This document shows positions 51,120 to 61,551 of a stretch of 64,000 nt of DNA, piece by piece. Source of the stretch: Streptomyces sp. P9-A2 (GTDB taxonomy: Bacteria; Actinomycetota; Actinomycetes; Streptomycetales; Streptomycetaceae); the NCBI RefSeq assembly GCF_036634175.1, contig NZ_JAZIFX010000001.1, forward strand, positions 1,674,001 through 1,738,000. The letters are read 5' to 3'. Below the pieces are notes generated by a model, which searched no databases, was not told the origin of the DNA, and saw nothing but the letters and a program-made list of their open reading frames with translations. The translations under genes and the position numbers were made by a program. The first letter of the stretch is position 1. The number at the start of each line of letters is the position of its first letter.

Positions 51120-52067
51120 CTACCGCAGGAAGGGATCCACGGCGACGGCCACGAAGAGCAGCGACACATAGGTGATGGACCAGTGGAACAGCCGCATCTC
51201 CTTGAGCTTGCCGCCGGTCACCTCGGACTTGGCCCGGTTGAGGAGCGCGTGCGCCTCCCAGAGCCACCAGCCGCCCGCGGCCAGCGCGACCGCGGTGTAG
51301 AACCAGCCGGTGTAGCCGAGCGGGGTGAGCAGCAGCGACACCGCGACCATGACCCAGCTGTAGAGCACGATCTGCTTGGCGACCGCCTTGTTGCCGGCGA
51401 CCACCGGGAGCATCGGCACGCCCACGCGCGCGTAGTCCTCCTTCACCTTCATGGACAGCGGCCAGTAGTGCGGCGGCGTCCAGAAGAAGATGACGAGGAA
51501 GAGGACGACCGGCGCCCAGGACATCGAGTCGGTGACCGCGGACCAGCCGATCAGCACCGGCATGCAGCCGGCGATGCCGCCCCACACGATGTTCTGCGAC
51601 GTACGCCGTTTGAGGATCATCGTGTAGACGACGACGTAGAAGAGGAGCGCGCCGAGGGAGAGCCAGGCGGACAGCCAGTTGACGGCGAGGCCGAACAGGA
51701 GGGTCGAGACGACCGCCAGGCCGATGCCGAAGGCCAGGCACTCGCGCGGGCTGACCATGCCGGTGACCAGGGGGCGCTGCGAGGTGCGGTCCATCAGGGC
51801 GTCGATGTCGCGGTCGAGGTACATGTTGAGCGCGTTGGCACCGCCCGCCGACAGGTAGCCGCCGAGGCAGGTCAGCAGCACCAGTCGCAGGTCGGGCACC
51901 CCCTGTTCCGCCAGGAACATCACCGGAACGGTGGTGATGAGCAGCAGCTCGATGATCCGCGGCTTGGTCAGCGCCACGAACGCCTTGACACGGGCCCCGA
52001 TCGGCCGGTGACTCGGGCTCTGGCTCGTCCCGATAACCCCCGCAGGACGGGATTCAACGGCCGTCAC
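51120..52067 (-). CDS. ctaB: Protohaem IX farnesyltransferase CtaB (COX10, haem O synthase)
   Basis: 315 residues, UbiA superfamily, about nine helices. First Asp-rich motif [42 protein letters not shown]; second motif [27 protein letters not shown]. Makes haem O from protohaem and farnesyl-PP; feeds CtaA. GTG at 52067 has AGGGG six bases upstream; GTG 52073 or ATG 52088 are possible. Confidence 0.93.
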   Translation of the reverse strand: MTAVESRPAGVIGTSQSPSHRPIGARVKAFVALTKPRIIELLLITTVPVMFLAEQGVPDLRLVLLTCLGGYLSAGGANALNMYLDRDIDALMDRTSQRPLVTGMVSPRECLAFGIGLAVVSTLLFGLAVNWLSAWLSLGALLFYVVVYTMILKRRTSQNIVWGGIAGCMPVLIGWSAVTDSMSWAPVVLFLVIFFWTPPHYWPLSMKVKEDYARVGVPMLPVVAGNKAVAKQIVLYSWVMVAVSLLLTPLGYTGWFYTAVALAAGGWWLWEAHALLNRAKSEVTGGKLKEMRLFHWSITYVSLLFVAVAVDPFLR

Positions 52068-52418
52068 TCGCACCCCTGACAGAGACATCCCAGCGAGCCT
52101 TCCCGTATGAAGTGGCGGTAAAGGTTCGCGCGTACCACGCCACCTTAGACGTTGCCCAGACCCGGACATTCGCGGGGGTCGGGTCGTGTTGAACATGATC
52201 GCTCATGGGACGGATCCGGGCTCGATTGAGCATCCGGATGAGCGGCTCCGTATTCATCTGCCGAACGCGGATACTTCCCAGTCAGAAGGCGGATTGCCGG
52301 GAGTCCCCGCAGTCCGGGAGGACTCGGAGGAAGCACGTCCTGCGGGGGTAGGCTCGACCTCGCCGGTATGTAATCGTCCGGCATCCGAAAACATTGTGGA
52401 GAGGAGCCCTGACTCAGG
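52068..52418. promoter_or_regulatory. 351-bp divergent region between ctaB and tkt
   Basis: No gene. CGCTCAT (52200-52206) and ATGAGCG (52238-52244) form an inverted repeat. TAGGCT at 52349-52354 is a candidate -10 for tkt. GAGAGGAG lies about 22 bases before the tkt GTG, too far for a normal ribosome site. Confidence 0.45.
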
Positions 52419-54524
52419 GTGAGCACCAAGCCGACCACCACAGACCTCGAGTGGACCGATCTGGACCAGCGGGCCGTGGACACCGCCCGCGTCCTGGCCG
52501 CCGATGCCGTACAGAAGGTCGGCAACGGCCATCCCGGTACGGCGATGAGCCTGGCGCCCGCCGCGTACACCCTCTTCCAGAAGGTGATGCGGCACGACCC
52601 CTCGGACGCCGACTGGACCGGGCGGGACCGTTTCGTCCTGTCCGCGGGCCATTCGTCCCTGACTCTCTACACCCAGCTGTACCTGGCCGGTTTCGGTCTG
52701 GAGCTGGACGATCTGAAGGCGTTCCGCACCTGGGGTTCGAAGACGCCGGGCCACCCGGAGTACGGGCACACCACGGGCGTGGAGACGACGACCGGGCCGC
52801 TGGGCCAGGGCGTCGCCAACGCGGTCGGCATGGCGATGGCCGCCCGCTACGAGCGCGGTCTGTTCGATCCGGAGGCCGCCCCGGGCGAGTCCCCGTTCGA
52901 CCACTTCGTCTACTGCATCGCCGGTGACGGCTGTCTGCAGGAGGGCATCTCCGCCGAGGCGTCCTCGATGGCCGGCCACCAGAAGCTCGGCAACCTGGTC
53001 CTGCTGTGGGACGACAACCACATCTCGATCGAGGGCGACACCGAGACGGCCGTCTCCGAGGACGTCGTCAAGCGGTACGAGGCCTACGGCTGGCACGTGC
53101 AGCGGGTGGCACCGAAGCCGGACGGCGACCTGGACCCGAACGCGATCTACGACGCGGTCCAGGAGGCGAAGAAGGTCACCGACCGGCCGTCGTTCATCGC
53201 GATGCGCTCGATCATCGCCTGGCCGGCCCCGAACGCGCAGAACACCGAGGCCTCCCACGGCTCGGCGCTCGGCGACGAGGAGGTGGCCGCCACCAAGCGG
53301 GTGCTGGGCTTCGACCCGGAGCAGACCTTCGAGGTGACCGACGAGGTCCTCGGCCACGCCCGTGGGGCGCTGGAGCGCGGCAGGCGGGCGCGGGCCGAGT
53401 GGGAGAAGTCGTTCCAGGAGTGGCGCGGCGCCAACCCTGAGCGCGCGGCCGAGTTCGACCGGGTCGCGGCCGGTGAGCTGCCCAAGGGCTGGGAGGACAC
53501 GCTTCCGGTCTTCGAGCCGGGCAAGACGCTCGCCACGCGTGCCGCGTCCGGCAAGGTGCTCCAGGCGCTCGGCGCGATCGTCCCGGAGCTGTGGGGCGGC
53601 TCGGCCGACCTGGCGGGCTCCAACAACACGACGATCGACAAGACGTCGTCGTTCCTCCCGGCGGACAACCCGCTGCCCGAGGCGGACCCGTACGGCCGCA
53701 CGATCCACTTCGGCATCCGCGAGCACTCCATGGCCGCGCAGATGAACGGCATCGCGCTGCACGGCAACACCCGCATCTACGGCGGCACCTTCCTGGTGTT
53801 CTCCGACTACATGCGCAACGCGGTGCGGCTGTCCGCCCTGATGCACCTGCCGGTGACGTACGTGTGGACACACGACTCCATCGGTCTGGGCGAGGACGGC
53901 CCGACCCACCAGCCCGTGGAGCACCTGGCCTCGCTGCGCGCCATCCCCGGTCTGAACGTCGTCCGCCCCGCGGACGCCAACGAGACCGCGATCGCCTGGC
54001 GCGAGATCCTCAAGCGCTGGACCAAGGAGTTCGGCAAGGGCGCCCCGCACGGCCTGGCCCTCACCCGCCAGGGTGTGCCGGTCTACGAGCCGAACGAGGA
54101 CGCCGCGCGCGGCGGGTACGTGCTGTTCGAGGCCGACGGCGGCGCTCCGCAGGTCGTCCTGATCGCCACCGGTTCCGAGGTGCACGTCGCCGTCGGGGCG
54201 CGCGAGCGGCTGCAGGCCGCCGGTGTGCCGACGCGTGTGGTGTCCATGCCGTCGGTGGAGTGGTTCGAGGAGCAGGACCAGGGGTACCGGGACAGCGTTC
54301 TGCCGCCGGCCGTGAAGGCGCGCGTCGCCGTCGAGGCGGGCATCGGCCTCACCTGGCACAAGTACGTGGGGGACACCGGACGCATCGTGTCCCTGGAGCA
54401 CTTCGGTGCGTCCGCCGACGGCAAGGTGCTGTTCGAGGAGTACGGCTTCACCGCCGAGAACGTGGCGGCCGTCGCCCGCGAGGCGCTCGACGTGAGCACC
54501 GGTACCGCCACAGCCCAGGGCTGA
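52419..54524 (+). CDS. tkt: Transketolase
   Basis: 701 residues, full length. ThDP-binding region [41 protein letters not shown]; catalytic His in the [13 protein letters not shown] block; pyrimidine domain with [20 protein letters not shown]-terminal [20 protein letters not shown]. Transfers two-carbon units in the pentose-phosphate pathway. GTG start; first gene of tkt-tal-zwf-opcA-pgl. Confidence 0.96.
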   Translation: MSTKPTTTDLEWTDLDQRAVDTARVLAADAVQKVGNGHPGTAMSLAPAAYTLFQKVMRHDPSDADWTGRDRFVLSAGHSSLTLYTQLYLAGFGLELDDLKAFRTWGSKTPGHPEYGHTTGVETTTGPLGQGVANAVGMAMAARYERGLFDPEAAPGESPFDHFVYCIAGDGCLQEGISAEASSMAGHQKLGNLVLLWDDNHISIEGDTETAVSEDVVKRYEAYGWHVQRVAPKPDGDLDPNAIYDAVQEAKKVTDRPSFIAMRSIIAWPAPNAQNTEASHGSALGDEEVAATKRVLGFDPEQTFEVTDEVLGHARGALERGRRARAEWEKSFQEWRGANPERAAEFDRVAAGELPKGWEDTLPVFEPGKTLATRAASGKVLQALGAIVPELWGGSADLAGSNNTTIDKTSSFLPADNPLPEADPYGRTIHFGIREHSMAAQMNGIALHGNTRIYGGTFLVFSDYMRNAVRLSALMHLPVTYVWTHDSIGLGEDGPTHQPVEHLASLRAIPGLNVVRPADANETAIAWREILKRWTKEFGKGAPHGLALTRQGVPVYEPNEDAARGGYVLFEADGGAPQVVLIATGSEVHVAVGARERLQAAGVPTRVVSMPSVEWFEEQDQGYRDSVLPPAVKARVAVEAGIGLTWHKYVGDTGRIVSLEHFGASADGKVLFEEYGFTAENVAAVAREALDVSTGTATAQG

Positions 54525-54558
54525 CGCCCGCATACCAAACGTAGGAGATGGAATTTCC

Positions 54559-55677
54559 ATGACAGACGCACTCAAGCGCCTTTCCGACGAAGGCGTCGCG
54601 ATCTGGCTGGACGACCTGTCGCGCAAGCGGATCACGTCCGGCAACCTCGCCGAGCTGATCGACCAGCAGCACGTCGTGGGCGTCACCACCAACCCGTCGA
54701 TCTTCCAGAAGGCGATCTCCGAGGGCGACGGCTACGAGGAGCAGCTCACCGACCTCGCCGCCCGCGGCGTCACGGTCGAAGAGGCCATCCGGATGATCAC
54801 CACGGCGGACGTCCGTGACGCCGCCGACATCCTGCGCCCGGTCTTCGACGCCACCGGTGGCCAGGACGGCCGGGTCTCCATCGAGGTCGACCCGCGTCTG
54901 GCGCACCACACGCGCTCCACCGTCGCCGAGGCCAAGCAGCTGGCCTGGCTGGTGGACCGGCCCAACACCCTGATCAAGATCCCGGCGACCGAGGCCGGTA
55001 TCCCGGCGATCGCCGAGACGATCGGCCTGGGCATCAGCGTCAACGTCACGCTGATCTTCTCCCTGGAGCGCTACCGCAAGGTCATGGACGCGTTCCTGAC
55101 CGGCCTGGAGAAGGCCAGGGAGCGCGGCCTGGACCTGTCGAAGATCCACTCCGTGGCGTCGTTCTTCGTCTCCCGGGTGGACACCGAGATCGACAAGCGG
55201 ATCGACGCGCTCGGTACCGACGAGGCGAAGGCGCTGCGCGGCAAGGCCGCCCTCGCCAACGCGCGTCTGGCCTACCAGGCGTACGAGGAGGTCTTCGCCA
55301 CCGACCGCTGGAGCGCGCTGGAGCGCGAGGGCGCCAACAAGCAGCGTCCGCTGTGGGCCTCCACCGGTGTGAAGGACAAGGCGTACAAGGCCACGCTGTA
55401 CGTCGACGACCTGGTGGCGCCGAACACGGTGAACACCATGCCGGAGGCGACCCTGGTGGCCACCGAGGAGTCGGGCGAGATCACCGGCAACACCGTCGCC
55501 GGCACCTACGAGCAGGCCCGCGCCGACCTCGACGCGGTGGAGCGGCTCGGCATCTCGTACGACGAGGTGGTGCAGCTGCTGGAGGACGAGGGCGTCGACA
55601 AGTTCGAGTCGGCCTGGAACGACCTGCTGAAGTCGACCGAGGCGGAGCTCGCGCGCCTCGCCCCTTCGGAGGGCTGA
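54559..55677 (+). CDS. tal: Transaldolase
   Basis: 372 residues, the longer actinobacterial type. Schiff-base Lys140 in [23 protein letters not shown] near the start. Transfers dihydroxyacetone units between sugar phosphates. GGAGATGG precedes the ATG, 34 bp after tkt. Confidence 0.95.
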   Translation: MTDALKRLSDEGVAIWLDDLSRKRITSGNLAELIDQQHVVGVTTNPSIFQKAISEGDGYEEQLTDLAARGVTVEEAIRMITTADVRDAADILRPVFDATGGQDGRVSIEVDPRLAHHTRSTVAEAKQLAWLVDRPNTLIKIPATEAGIPAIAETIGLGISVNVTLIFSLERYRKVMDAFLTGLEKARERGLDLSKIHSVASFFVSRVDTEIDKRIDALGTDEAKALRGKAALANARLAYQAYEEVFATDRWSALEREGANKQRPLWASTGVKDKAYKATLYVDDLVAPNTVNTMPEATLVATEESGEITGNTVAGTYEQARADLDAVERLGISYDEVVQLLEDEGVDKFESAWNDLLKSTEAELARLAPSEG

Positions 55678-55681
55678 CATC

Positions 55682-57205
55682 TTGTCGAGCAGCAATCCGC
55701 TGCGTGACCCGGCAGACCGACGGCTCCCGCGTATCGCGGGGCCGTCGGGCCTGGTCATCTTCGGGGTCACGGGCGATCTGTCGCGCAAGAAGCTGATGCC
55801 GGCGGTGTACGACCTCGCCAACCGGGGTCTGCTGCCGCCGGGCTTCTCGCTGGTCGGTTTCGCCCGCCGCGAGTGGGCGAACGAGGACTTCGCGCAGGAG
55901 GTCCACGACGCGGTCAAGGAGCACGCACGCACTCCCTTCCGCGAGGAGGTCTGGCAGCAGCTCATCCAGGGCATGCGGTTCGTCCAGGGCACCTTCGACG
56001 ACGACGAGTCCTTCGAGCGGCTGCGCGGCACGATCGAGGAGCTGGACAAGGCGCAGGGCACGGGCGGCAACTTCGCGTTCTACCTGTCGGTGCCGCCGCG
56101 TTCCTTCCCGGTGGTCATCCAGCAGCTGAAGAAGCACGGGCTGGCCGACCAGTCGAGCGGTTCCTGGCGGCGCGCGGTGATCGAGAAGCCGTTCGGCCAC
56201 GACCTGAAGTCGGCCGAGGAGCTCAACGCGATCGTCCACGAGGTGTTCGCCCCGGACCAGGTCTTCCGCATCGACCACTACCTGGGCAAGGAGACCGTCC
56301 AGAACATCCTGGCGCTGCGTTTCGCGAACACGATGTTCGAGCCGATCTGGAACCGGTCCTTCGTCGACCACGTGCAGATCACCATGGCCGAGGACATCGG
56401 CATCGGCGGCCGGGCCGGCTACTACGACGGCATCGGCGCCGCCCGCGACGTCATCCAGAACCACCTGCTCCAGCTCATGGCGCTCACCGCCATGGAGGAG
56501 CCGGCCTCCTTCGACGCGGACGCGCTGGCCGCGGAGAAGACCAAGGTGCTCGGCGCCGTGCGGCTGCCGAAGGATCTGGGCAGGGACACCGTGCGCGGGC
56601 AGTACGCGGCCGGCTGGCAGGGCGGCGCGAAGGCGGTCGGGTATCTGGAGGAGGACGGCATCAACGCCTCCTCGAGGACCGACACGTACGCCGCGATCAA
56701 GCTGGGCGTGGACAACCGCCGCTGGGCGGGCGTCCCCTTCTACCTGCGCACCGGCAAGCGGCTGGGCCGCCGGGTCACGGAGATCGCGGTGGTGTTCCAG
56801 CGGGCACCGCACTCCCCCTTCGACTCCACGGCCACCGAGGAGCTCGGGCAGAACGCCATCGTGATCCGCGTCCAGCCGGACGAGGGTGTCACGGTGCGGT
56901 TCGGCTCCAAGGTGCCGGGCACCTCGATGGAGATCCGGGACGTGTCGATGGACTTCGCCTACGGCGAGTCGTTCACGGAGTCCAGCCCGGAGGCGTACGA
57001 GCGGCTCATCCTCGACGTCCTGCTCGGCGACTCCAACCTCTTCCCCCGCACCGAGGAGGTCGAGCTGTCCTGGAAGATCCTCGACCCGATCGAGGAGTAC
57101 TGGGACAACCACGGCAGGCCGGCCCAGTATCCGGCCGGTACCTGGGGGCCCGTCGAGGCGGACCATATGCTCGAGCGAGACGGACGGAGCTGGCGCCGGC
57201 CATGA
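55682..57205 (+). CDS. zwf: Glucose-6-phosphate 1-dehydrogenase
   Basis: 507 residues. NADP-binding FGVTGDLSRKKLMP (27-40) and the G6PD signature RIDHYLGKE. TTG start with GGAGGG upstream, 4 bp after the tal stop. First step of the oxidative pentose-phosphate pathway, NADPH source. Its stop overlaps opcA by 4 bp. Confidence 0.95.
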   Translation: MSSSNPLRDPADRRLPRIAGPSGLVIFGVTGDLSRKKLMPAVYDLANRGLLPPGFSLVGFARREWANEDFAQEVHDAVKEHARTPFREEVWQQLIQGMRFVQGTFDDDESFERLRGTIEELDKAQGTGGNFAFYLSVPPRSFPVVIQQLKKHGLADQSSGSWRRAVIEKPFGHDLKSAEELNAIVHEVFAPDQVFRIDHYLGKETVQNILALRFANTMFEPIWNRSFVDHVQITMAEDIGIGGRAGYYDGIGAARDVIQNHLLQLMALTAMEEPASFDADALAAEKTKVLGAVRLPKDLGRDTVRGQYAAGWQGGAKAVGYLEEDGINASSRTDTYAAIKLGVDNRRWAGVPFYLRTGKRLGRRVTEIAVVFQRAPHSPFDSTATEELGQNAIVIRVQPDEGVTVRFGSKVPGTSMEIRDVSMDFAYGESFTESSPEAYERLILDVLLGDSNLFPRTEEVELSWKILDPIEEYWDNHGRPAQYPAGTWGPVEADHMLERDGRSWRRP

Positions 57206-58437
57206 AGACAGCCCTCACGGACACCACGGCCAGCAAGATCAACAAGGCGCTGGTGAAGGCCCGCCGGGCCATCGGCACCCCGGCGGTCGGCATGGTGCTC
57301 ACCCTCGTCATCGTGACCGACGAGGAGAACGCCTACGACGCGCTGAGGTCCGCCGGCGACGCCTCGCGCGAGCATCCCTCGCGCACCCTGGTCGTCATCA
57401 AGCGCGTCTCCCGTTCGCACCGCGACCGTACGAAGTCCCGGCTGGACGCGGAGGTGCTGGTCGGCGCGGACGCGGGCACCGGCGAGACGGTGGTGCTGCG
57501 GCTGTACGGCGAGGTCGCCGACCACGCCCAGTCGGTGGTACTGCCGCTGCTGCTGCCGGACGCCCCGGTGGTGGTCTGGTGGCCGGTCAACGCTCCGCTG
57601 GACCCGGCGGGCGATCCGCTGGGAGCGCTGGCCCAGCGCCGGGTGACCGACACCTATGCCTGCGAACAGCCGGTACGGGAGCTCGCGGCCCGTGCCGACT
57701 CCTACACCCCGGGCGACACCGACCTGTCCTGGACCCGGATCACGCCCTGGCGTTCGATGCTGGCGGCGGCCCTGGACCAGGTGACCTGCGAGGTGCAGGC
57801 CGTCGAGGTGGAGGGCGAGGAGTCCAACCCGAGCTGTGAGCTGCTGGCCATGTGGCTCGCGGACCGGCTGGACGTCCCGGTGAAGCGTTCGCTGTCCTCC
57901 GGCCCCGGGCTCACGGCGGTCCGTCTGACGACCGACTGCGGCCCGATCGTGCTGGACCGGGCCGACGGCTCGCTGGCGACGCTGTCGATCCAGGGCCAGC
58001 CCAAGCGCGCGGTGGCGCTCAAGCGCCGGGACACCTCGGAGCTGATCGCGGAGGAGCTGCGCCGGCTGGACCCGGACGACACCTACGCGTCGGCGTTGCG
58101 GTACGGGGTCGAGCGGCTGAGGAGCTCGGCGCACAGGTCGGCGGCGGATCCGGGGGCGTCGAAGGCGCCGTCGGGCGAGCGGCTTGCGGCGGTGTCGCGC
58201 GGGCTGACCGAGGCGTCGAGCGCGCTCGACGATGTGTCGCGGGCGCTGGGCGAGGCGTCGGGGACTCCGAAGGAGCCGGCGCGGGAGCCCGAGGTGTCGG
58301 GTGACTCCGGGAAGCGGCCGGCGGGTGAGTCGCCGGCCAAAGGAGCCGGGGGCCCCGCTCCCGTCGAAGCGGCTGCGGAAGGTTCCCGGGGCGCGGCGAC
58401 GGCGCAGGGACCGGTGAACAGGGCGGTGGCGAAGTGA
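57202..58437 (+). CDS. opcA: OpcA, glucose-6-phosphate dehydrogenase assembly protein
   Basis: 411 residues. Core (1 to about 310): VGMVLTLVIVTDEENAYDALRSAGDASREHPSRTLVVIKR, LLLPDAPVVVWWPVNAP, ITPWRSMLAAALDQV. Activates or assembles Zwf. The low-complexity C-terminal tail of about 100 residues (S/A/P/G/E-rich, with repeated S-R-G-L-T-E-A-S / S-R-A-L-G-E-A-S) is longer than usual. Overlaps zwf and pgl by 4 bp each. Confidence 0.92.
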   Translation: MKTALTDTTASKINKALVKARRAIGTPAVGMVLTLVIVTDEENAYDALRSAGDASREHPSRTLVVIKRVSRSHRDRTKSRLDAEVLVGADAGTGETVVLRLYGEVADHAQSVVLPLLLPDAPVVVWWPVNAPLDPAGDPLGALAQRRVTDTYACEQPVRELAARADSYTPGDTDLSWTRITPWRSMLAAALDQVTCEVQAVEVEGEESNPSCELLAMWLADRLDVPVKRSLSSGPGLTAVRLTTDCGPIVLDRADGSLATLSIQGQPKRAVALKRRDTSELIAEELRRLDPDDTYASALRYGVERLRSSAHRSAADPGASKAPSGERLAAVSRGLTEASSALDDVSRALGEASGTPKEPAREPEVSGDSGKRPAGESPAKGAGGPAPVEAAAEGSRGAATAQGPVNRAVAK

Positions 58438-59219
58438 GTACGGCACCGCAGCTCGTCGTGCACCGCGACAAGGAGCTGATGGCCCGGGCCGCGGCGGCCC
58501 GGCTGATCACCCGGGTCGTGGACGCGCAGGCCTCGCGGGGTTCGGCGTCCGTGGTCCTGACCGGCGGCCGCAACGGCAACGGCCTGCTGGCCGCGCTCGC
58601 GGCGGCGCCCGCCCGGGACGCGGTCGACTGGGGCCGGATCGACCTGTGGTGGGGCGACGAGCGGTTCCTGCCGGACGGCGACCCGGAGCGCAATGTCACC
58701 CAGGCCCGCGCGGCGCTGCTCGACTCGGTGCCGCTGGACCCGGAGCGCGTGCACGCCATGCCCGCCTCCGACGGCCCGCACGGCGCCGACGTGGACGCGG
58801 CGGCGGCCGCGTACGCCGAGGAGCTGGCGCGGGCCGCGGGGCCGACGGACCACGGCGGGGTGCCGGCGTTCGACGTGCTGATGCTGGGCGTCGGCCCGGA
58901 CACGCACGTGGCGTCCCTCTTCCCGGAGCTGCCCGCGGTCCGGGAGACGGAGCGCACGGTGGTCGGCGTCCACGGCGCGCCCAAGCCGCCGCCGACCAGG
59001 GTGACGCTCACCCTGCCGGCGATCCGCGCGGCCCGGGAGGTGTGGCTGCTGGCGGCCGGCGAGGACAAGGCCGAGGCCGCGGTGATCGCCCTGTCGGGCG
59101 CGGGCGAGATCCAGGCCCCGGCCGCGGGCGCGTACGGCCGGGCCCGCACCCTGTGGCTGCTGGACGCGGCGGCGGCCTCGCAGCTGCCGCGGGCGCTGTA
59201 TCCGCCGGCGTCGGCGTAA
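58434..59219 (+). CDS. pgl: 6-phosphogluconolactonase
   Basis: 261 residues, DevB/NagB-like fold. SVVLTGGRNGNGLLAAL, IDLWWGDERFLPDGDPERNVTQARAALL and MLGVGPDTHVASLFPELPAV are characteristic. Hydrolyses 6-phosphogluconolactone made by Zwf. GTG start overlapping opcA. Confidence 0.95.
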   Translation: MSTAPQLVVHRDKELMARAAAARLITRVVDAQASRGSASVVLTGGRNGNGLLAALAAAPARDAVDWGRIDLWWGDERFLPDGDPERNVTQARAALLDSVPLDPERVHAMPASDGPHGADVDAAAAAYAEELARAAGPTDHGGVPAFDVLMLGVGPDTHVASLFPELPAVRETERTVVGVHGAPKPPPTRVTLTLPAIRAAREVWLLAAGEDKAEAAVIALSGAGEIQAPAAGAYGRARTLWLLDAAAASQLPRALYPPASA

Positions 59220-59236
59220 CGCGCGCGGCGCACGAG

Positions 59237-59279
59237 ACGCACGAGCCCCCGCTTCGTCAGGAAGCGGGGGCTCGTGCGT
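59237..59279. terminator. 19-bp perfect-stem terminator
   Basis: 59237-59255 (core GCACGAGCCCCCGCTTC) pairs with 59261-59279 around GTCAG, followed by T. It closes the pentose-phosphate operon and faces the convergent agl operon. Confidence 0.9.
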
Positions 59280-59315
59280 TTCCGGGTGGGGCGGTGTCCG
59301 GTGGGACGGTGTCCG

Positions 59316-60155
59316 TCACTTCACCGAGCCCGCCATCACCCCCTGCACGAAGTGCCGCTGGAAGGCGAAGAACACGGCGACCGGCACCACCAGGGACAGG
59401 AACGCGCCCGGTGCGAGTACGTCGATGTTGCTGCCGAACTGGCGGATCTGCGACTGGAGTTCCACCGTCAGCGGCTGCGAGGAGCTGTCGGCGAAGAGCA
59501 GGGCGACCAGCATGTCGTTCCAGACCCACAGGAACTGGAAGATGGCGAGGCTGGCGATCGCCGGCCGCCCGACGGGCAGGATCAGCCGGGTGAAGATGCG
59601 CCACTCGCTGCCGCCGTCCATCCGGGCGGCCTCCAGCATCTCCTTGGGTATCTCGGCGAAGTAGTTCCGCAGCAGGAACACCGCGAACGGCAGCCCGTAC
59701 GCCACATGGAACAGCACGACGCCGGGGATGGTGCCGAACAGCCCCAGCTGGCCGAAGAGTTTGGCGACCGGCAGCAGCCCGATCTGTACGGGGACCACCA
59801 GCAGCGCCACCACGAGCAGGAAGATCGCGTCGCGGCCGGGGAAGTCCAGCCAGGCGAAGGCGTATCCGGCGAGCGCCGCGACGACCACGACCAGGGCCGT
59901 GGTCGGCACCGAGATCAGCACGGTGTTCCAGAACGCCTGCGTCATCCCCGAGTTCTTCAGCAGGGCCGCGTAGTTGTCGAAGGACAGCTGCCCGGGGGCG
60001 GCGAGCACCGTCCACCAGCCGCCCTTGGCCGTGTCCTCGGCGGACCGCAGCGAGGAGAGGAACAGGCCGGCCAGCGGGGTCATCCACACCAGGCCGATCA
60101 CGACCAGGAACGCCTGCACCACGGCGTTGCCCAGGCCGCGCCGGATCGCGTTCAT
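59316..60155 (-). CDS. aglG: Alpha-glucoside ABC permease (MalG/AglG type)
   Basis: 279 residues, six helices, EAA loop EAARMDGGSEWRIFTRLILPVGRPAIASL. Overlaps aglF by 4 bp (ATGA). Last gene of the operon. No ATPase present; MsiK-type sharing is likely. Confidence 0.88.
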   Translation of the reverse strand: MNAIRRGLGNAVVQAFLVVIGLVWMTPLAGLFLSSLRSAEDTAKGGWWTVLAAPGQLSFDNYAALLKNSGMTQAFWNTVLISVPTTALVVVVAALAGYAFAWLDFPGRDAIFLLVVALLVVPVQIGLLPVAKLFGQLGLFGTIPGVVLFHVAYGLPFAVFLLRNYFAEIPKEMLEAARMDGGSEWRIFTRLILPVGRPAIASLAIFQFLWVWNDMLVALLFADSSSQPLTVELQSQIRQFGSNIDVLAPGAFLSLVVPVAVFFAFQRHFVQGVMAGSVK

Positions 60156-61546
60156 CGCTGACTCCTTCGGAAGCGGCGGACGTTGAAGACCATGGCGGGG
60201 ACGACCAGCAGCAGGAGCAGCACGCCGAGCGCGCTGCCCATCCCCTGGTCGTTTCCGCCGCCGAACGACACCAGCCACATCTGGGTCGCGAGCACGGTCG
60301 CGTCCTCCTGCACGGGTCCGGGGGCGATGATGTAGACGAGGTCGAAGACCTTCATCACGTTGATCACCAGGGTCACGAAGACGACGGTGAGGACCGGTGC
60401 GAGCAGCGGGACGGTGATCCGGCGGAAGATCTGCCACTCGTTCGCGCCGTCCATCCGCGCCGCCTCCAGCGCGTCCCGCGGCAGGGCCGAGAGTCCCGCG
60501 CCGATCAGCACCATCGCGAACCCGGTCCAGATCCACAGGTAGGACCCGATGATCGCCGGGGTGACCAGGGTGGGTCCGAGCCAGGAGATGCCGTCGTAGG
60601 GGGGCGCGAAGTTGGCGGCGGGCAGCTTGACCGCGTACGAGCCGCCGTCCAGGCCGGTGAAGCGGAACGAGCCGTCGGCGGCGGTCGTCGTGCTCGCGAC
60701 GGTGCGTCCGTCGCGGACCGCCTCGACCGTCATCTCGGGCAGTCCGCTCTCCTGCCGGTCGACCACGCCCGGCTCTCCTCCCCCGCCGGGGGTGAAGTCG
60801 AGGTAGACCACTCCGCGGATCTCGTCGGCGCCCGCCTTCTGGCCGGTGGCCGCCGGGTGGGCGGGCGCGGCGTCGTCGGGCAGGTCCTTGGGGGCGACGC
60901 CGACCAGGCCGAGGGCGGTGACGGTGCCCGGCGAGAGGTCCGCGCCGGTCGTGTAGGCGCCGTCGGCCTCCTTGGTCAGGCCCGGTCCGGCGCCCCCTCC
61001 CCCGCCCCCGCCGGCCTCGCGGGCGCGGGCCGTCGGGTAGGAGGAACTGCCCTTGAAGGCGTCGTGGACCGTGACGGCGGCGGCGTTCAGCACGCCCTTG
61101 TCCGGGTCGTCGTCGTAGGCGAGCCGGAAGATGATGCCGGCCGCCAGGAAGGACACCGCCATCGGCATGAACAGCAGCAGCTTGAAGGCGGTGGCCCAGC
61201 GGATCTTCTCCACCAGCACGGCCAGGATCAGGCCGAGTCCGGTGAGCAGGGTGGGGGCGATCACGACCCAGATCGCGGTGTTGCGGACGGCCTTGAGGGT
61301 GGTCGGGTCGCGGAACATCTCGGTGTAGTTCCCGGCGCCCACGAACCGGGTGCCGGAGGCGTCGAAGAGGCTGCGGCCGACGGAGAACAGCACCGGGTAG
61401 ACGACCAGCGCGCCCAGCAGGAGCAGGGCGGGCAGCACGAACAGCACGGCGACGATCCGCCCCCGCCTGCGCAGGCGCAGGCGGCGGGCACGATCGGGGT
61501 GCGAAGGAGCCGGCGGGCTCGCTTCCTTCACCAGGGTGGCGGTCAT
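60152..61546 (-). CDS. aglF: Alpha-glucoside ABC permease with large extracellular insert (AglF type)
   Basis: 464 residues, about 150 more than a normal MalF-type subunit in Streptomyces. TM1 about 31-53, TM2 about 92-112, TM3 about 120-142. Then an insert of about 180 residues (145-325) with a Gly-rich linker and a Cna-B / carboxypeptidase-regulatory-like beta-sandwich (VYLDFTPGGGGEPGVVDRQE, MTVEAVRDGRTVASTTTAADGSFRFTGLDGGSYAVKLPAANF). TM4 follows. EAA loop EAARMDGANEWQIFRRITVPLL. E. coli MalF also has a loop (P2) after TM3 that contacts the binding protein; this insert may be an analogue. Confidence 0.88.
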   Translation of the reverse strand: MTATLVKEASPPAPSHPDRARRLRLRRRGRIVAVLFVLPALLLLGALVVYPVLFSVGRSLFDASGTRFVGAGNYTEMFRDPTTLKAVRNTAIWVVIAPTLLTGLGLILAVLVEKIRWATAFKLLLFMPMAVSFLAAGIIFRLAYDDDPDKGVLNAAAVTVHDAFKGSSSYPTARAREAGGGGGGGAGPGLTKEADGAYTTGADLSPGTVTALGLVGVAPKDLPDDAAPAHPAATGQKAGADEIRGVVYLDFTPGGGGEPGVVDRQESGLPEMTVEAVRDGRTVASTTTAADGSFRFTGLDGGSYAVKLPAANFAPPYDGISWLGPTLVTPAIIGSYLWIWTGFAMVLIGAGLSALPRDALEAARMDGANEWQIFRRITVPLLAPVLTVVFVTLVINVMKVFDLVYIIAPGPVQEDATVLATQMWLVSFGGGNDQGMGSALGVLLLLLVVPAMVFNVRRFRRSQR

Positions 61547-61551
61547 GGCCG

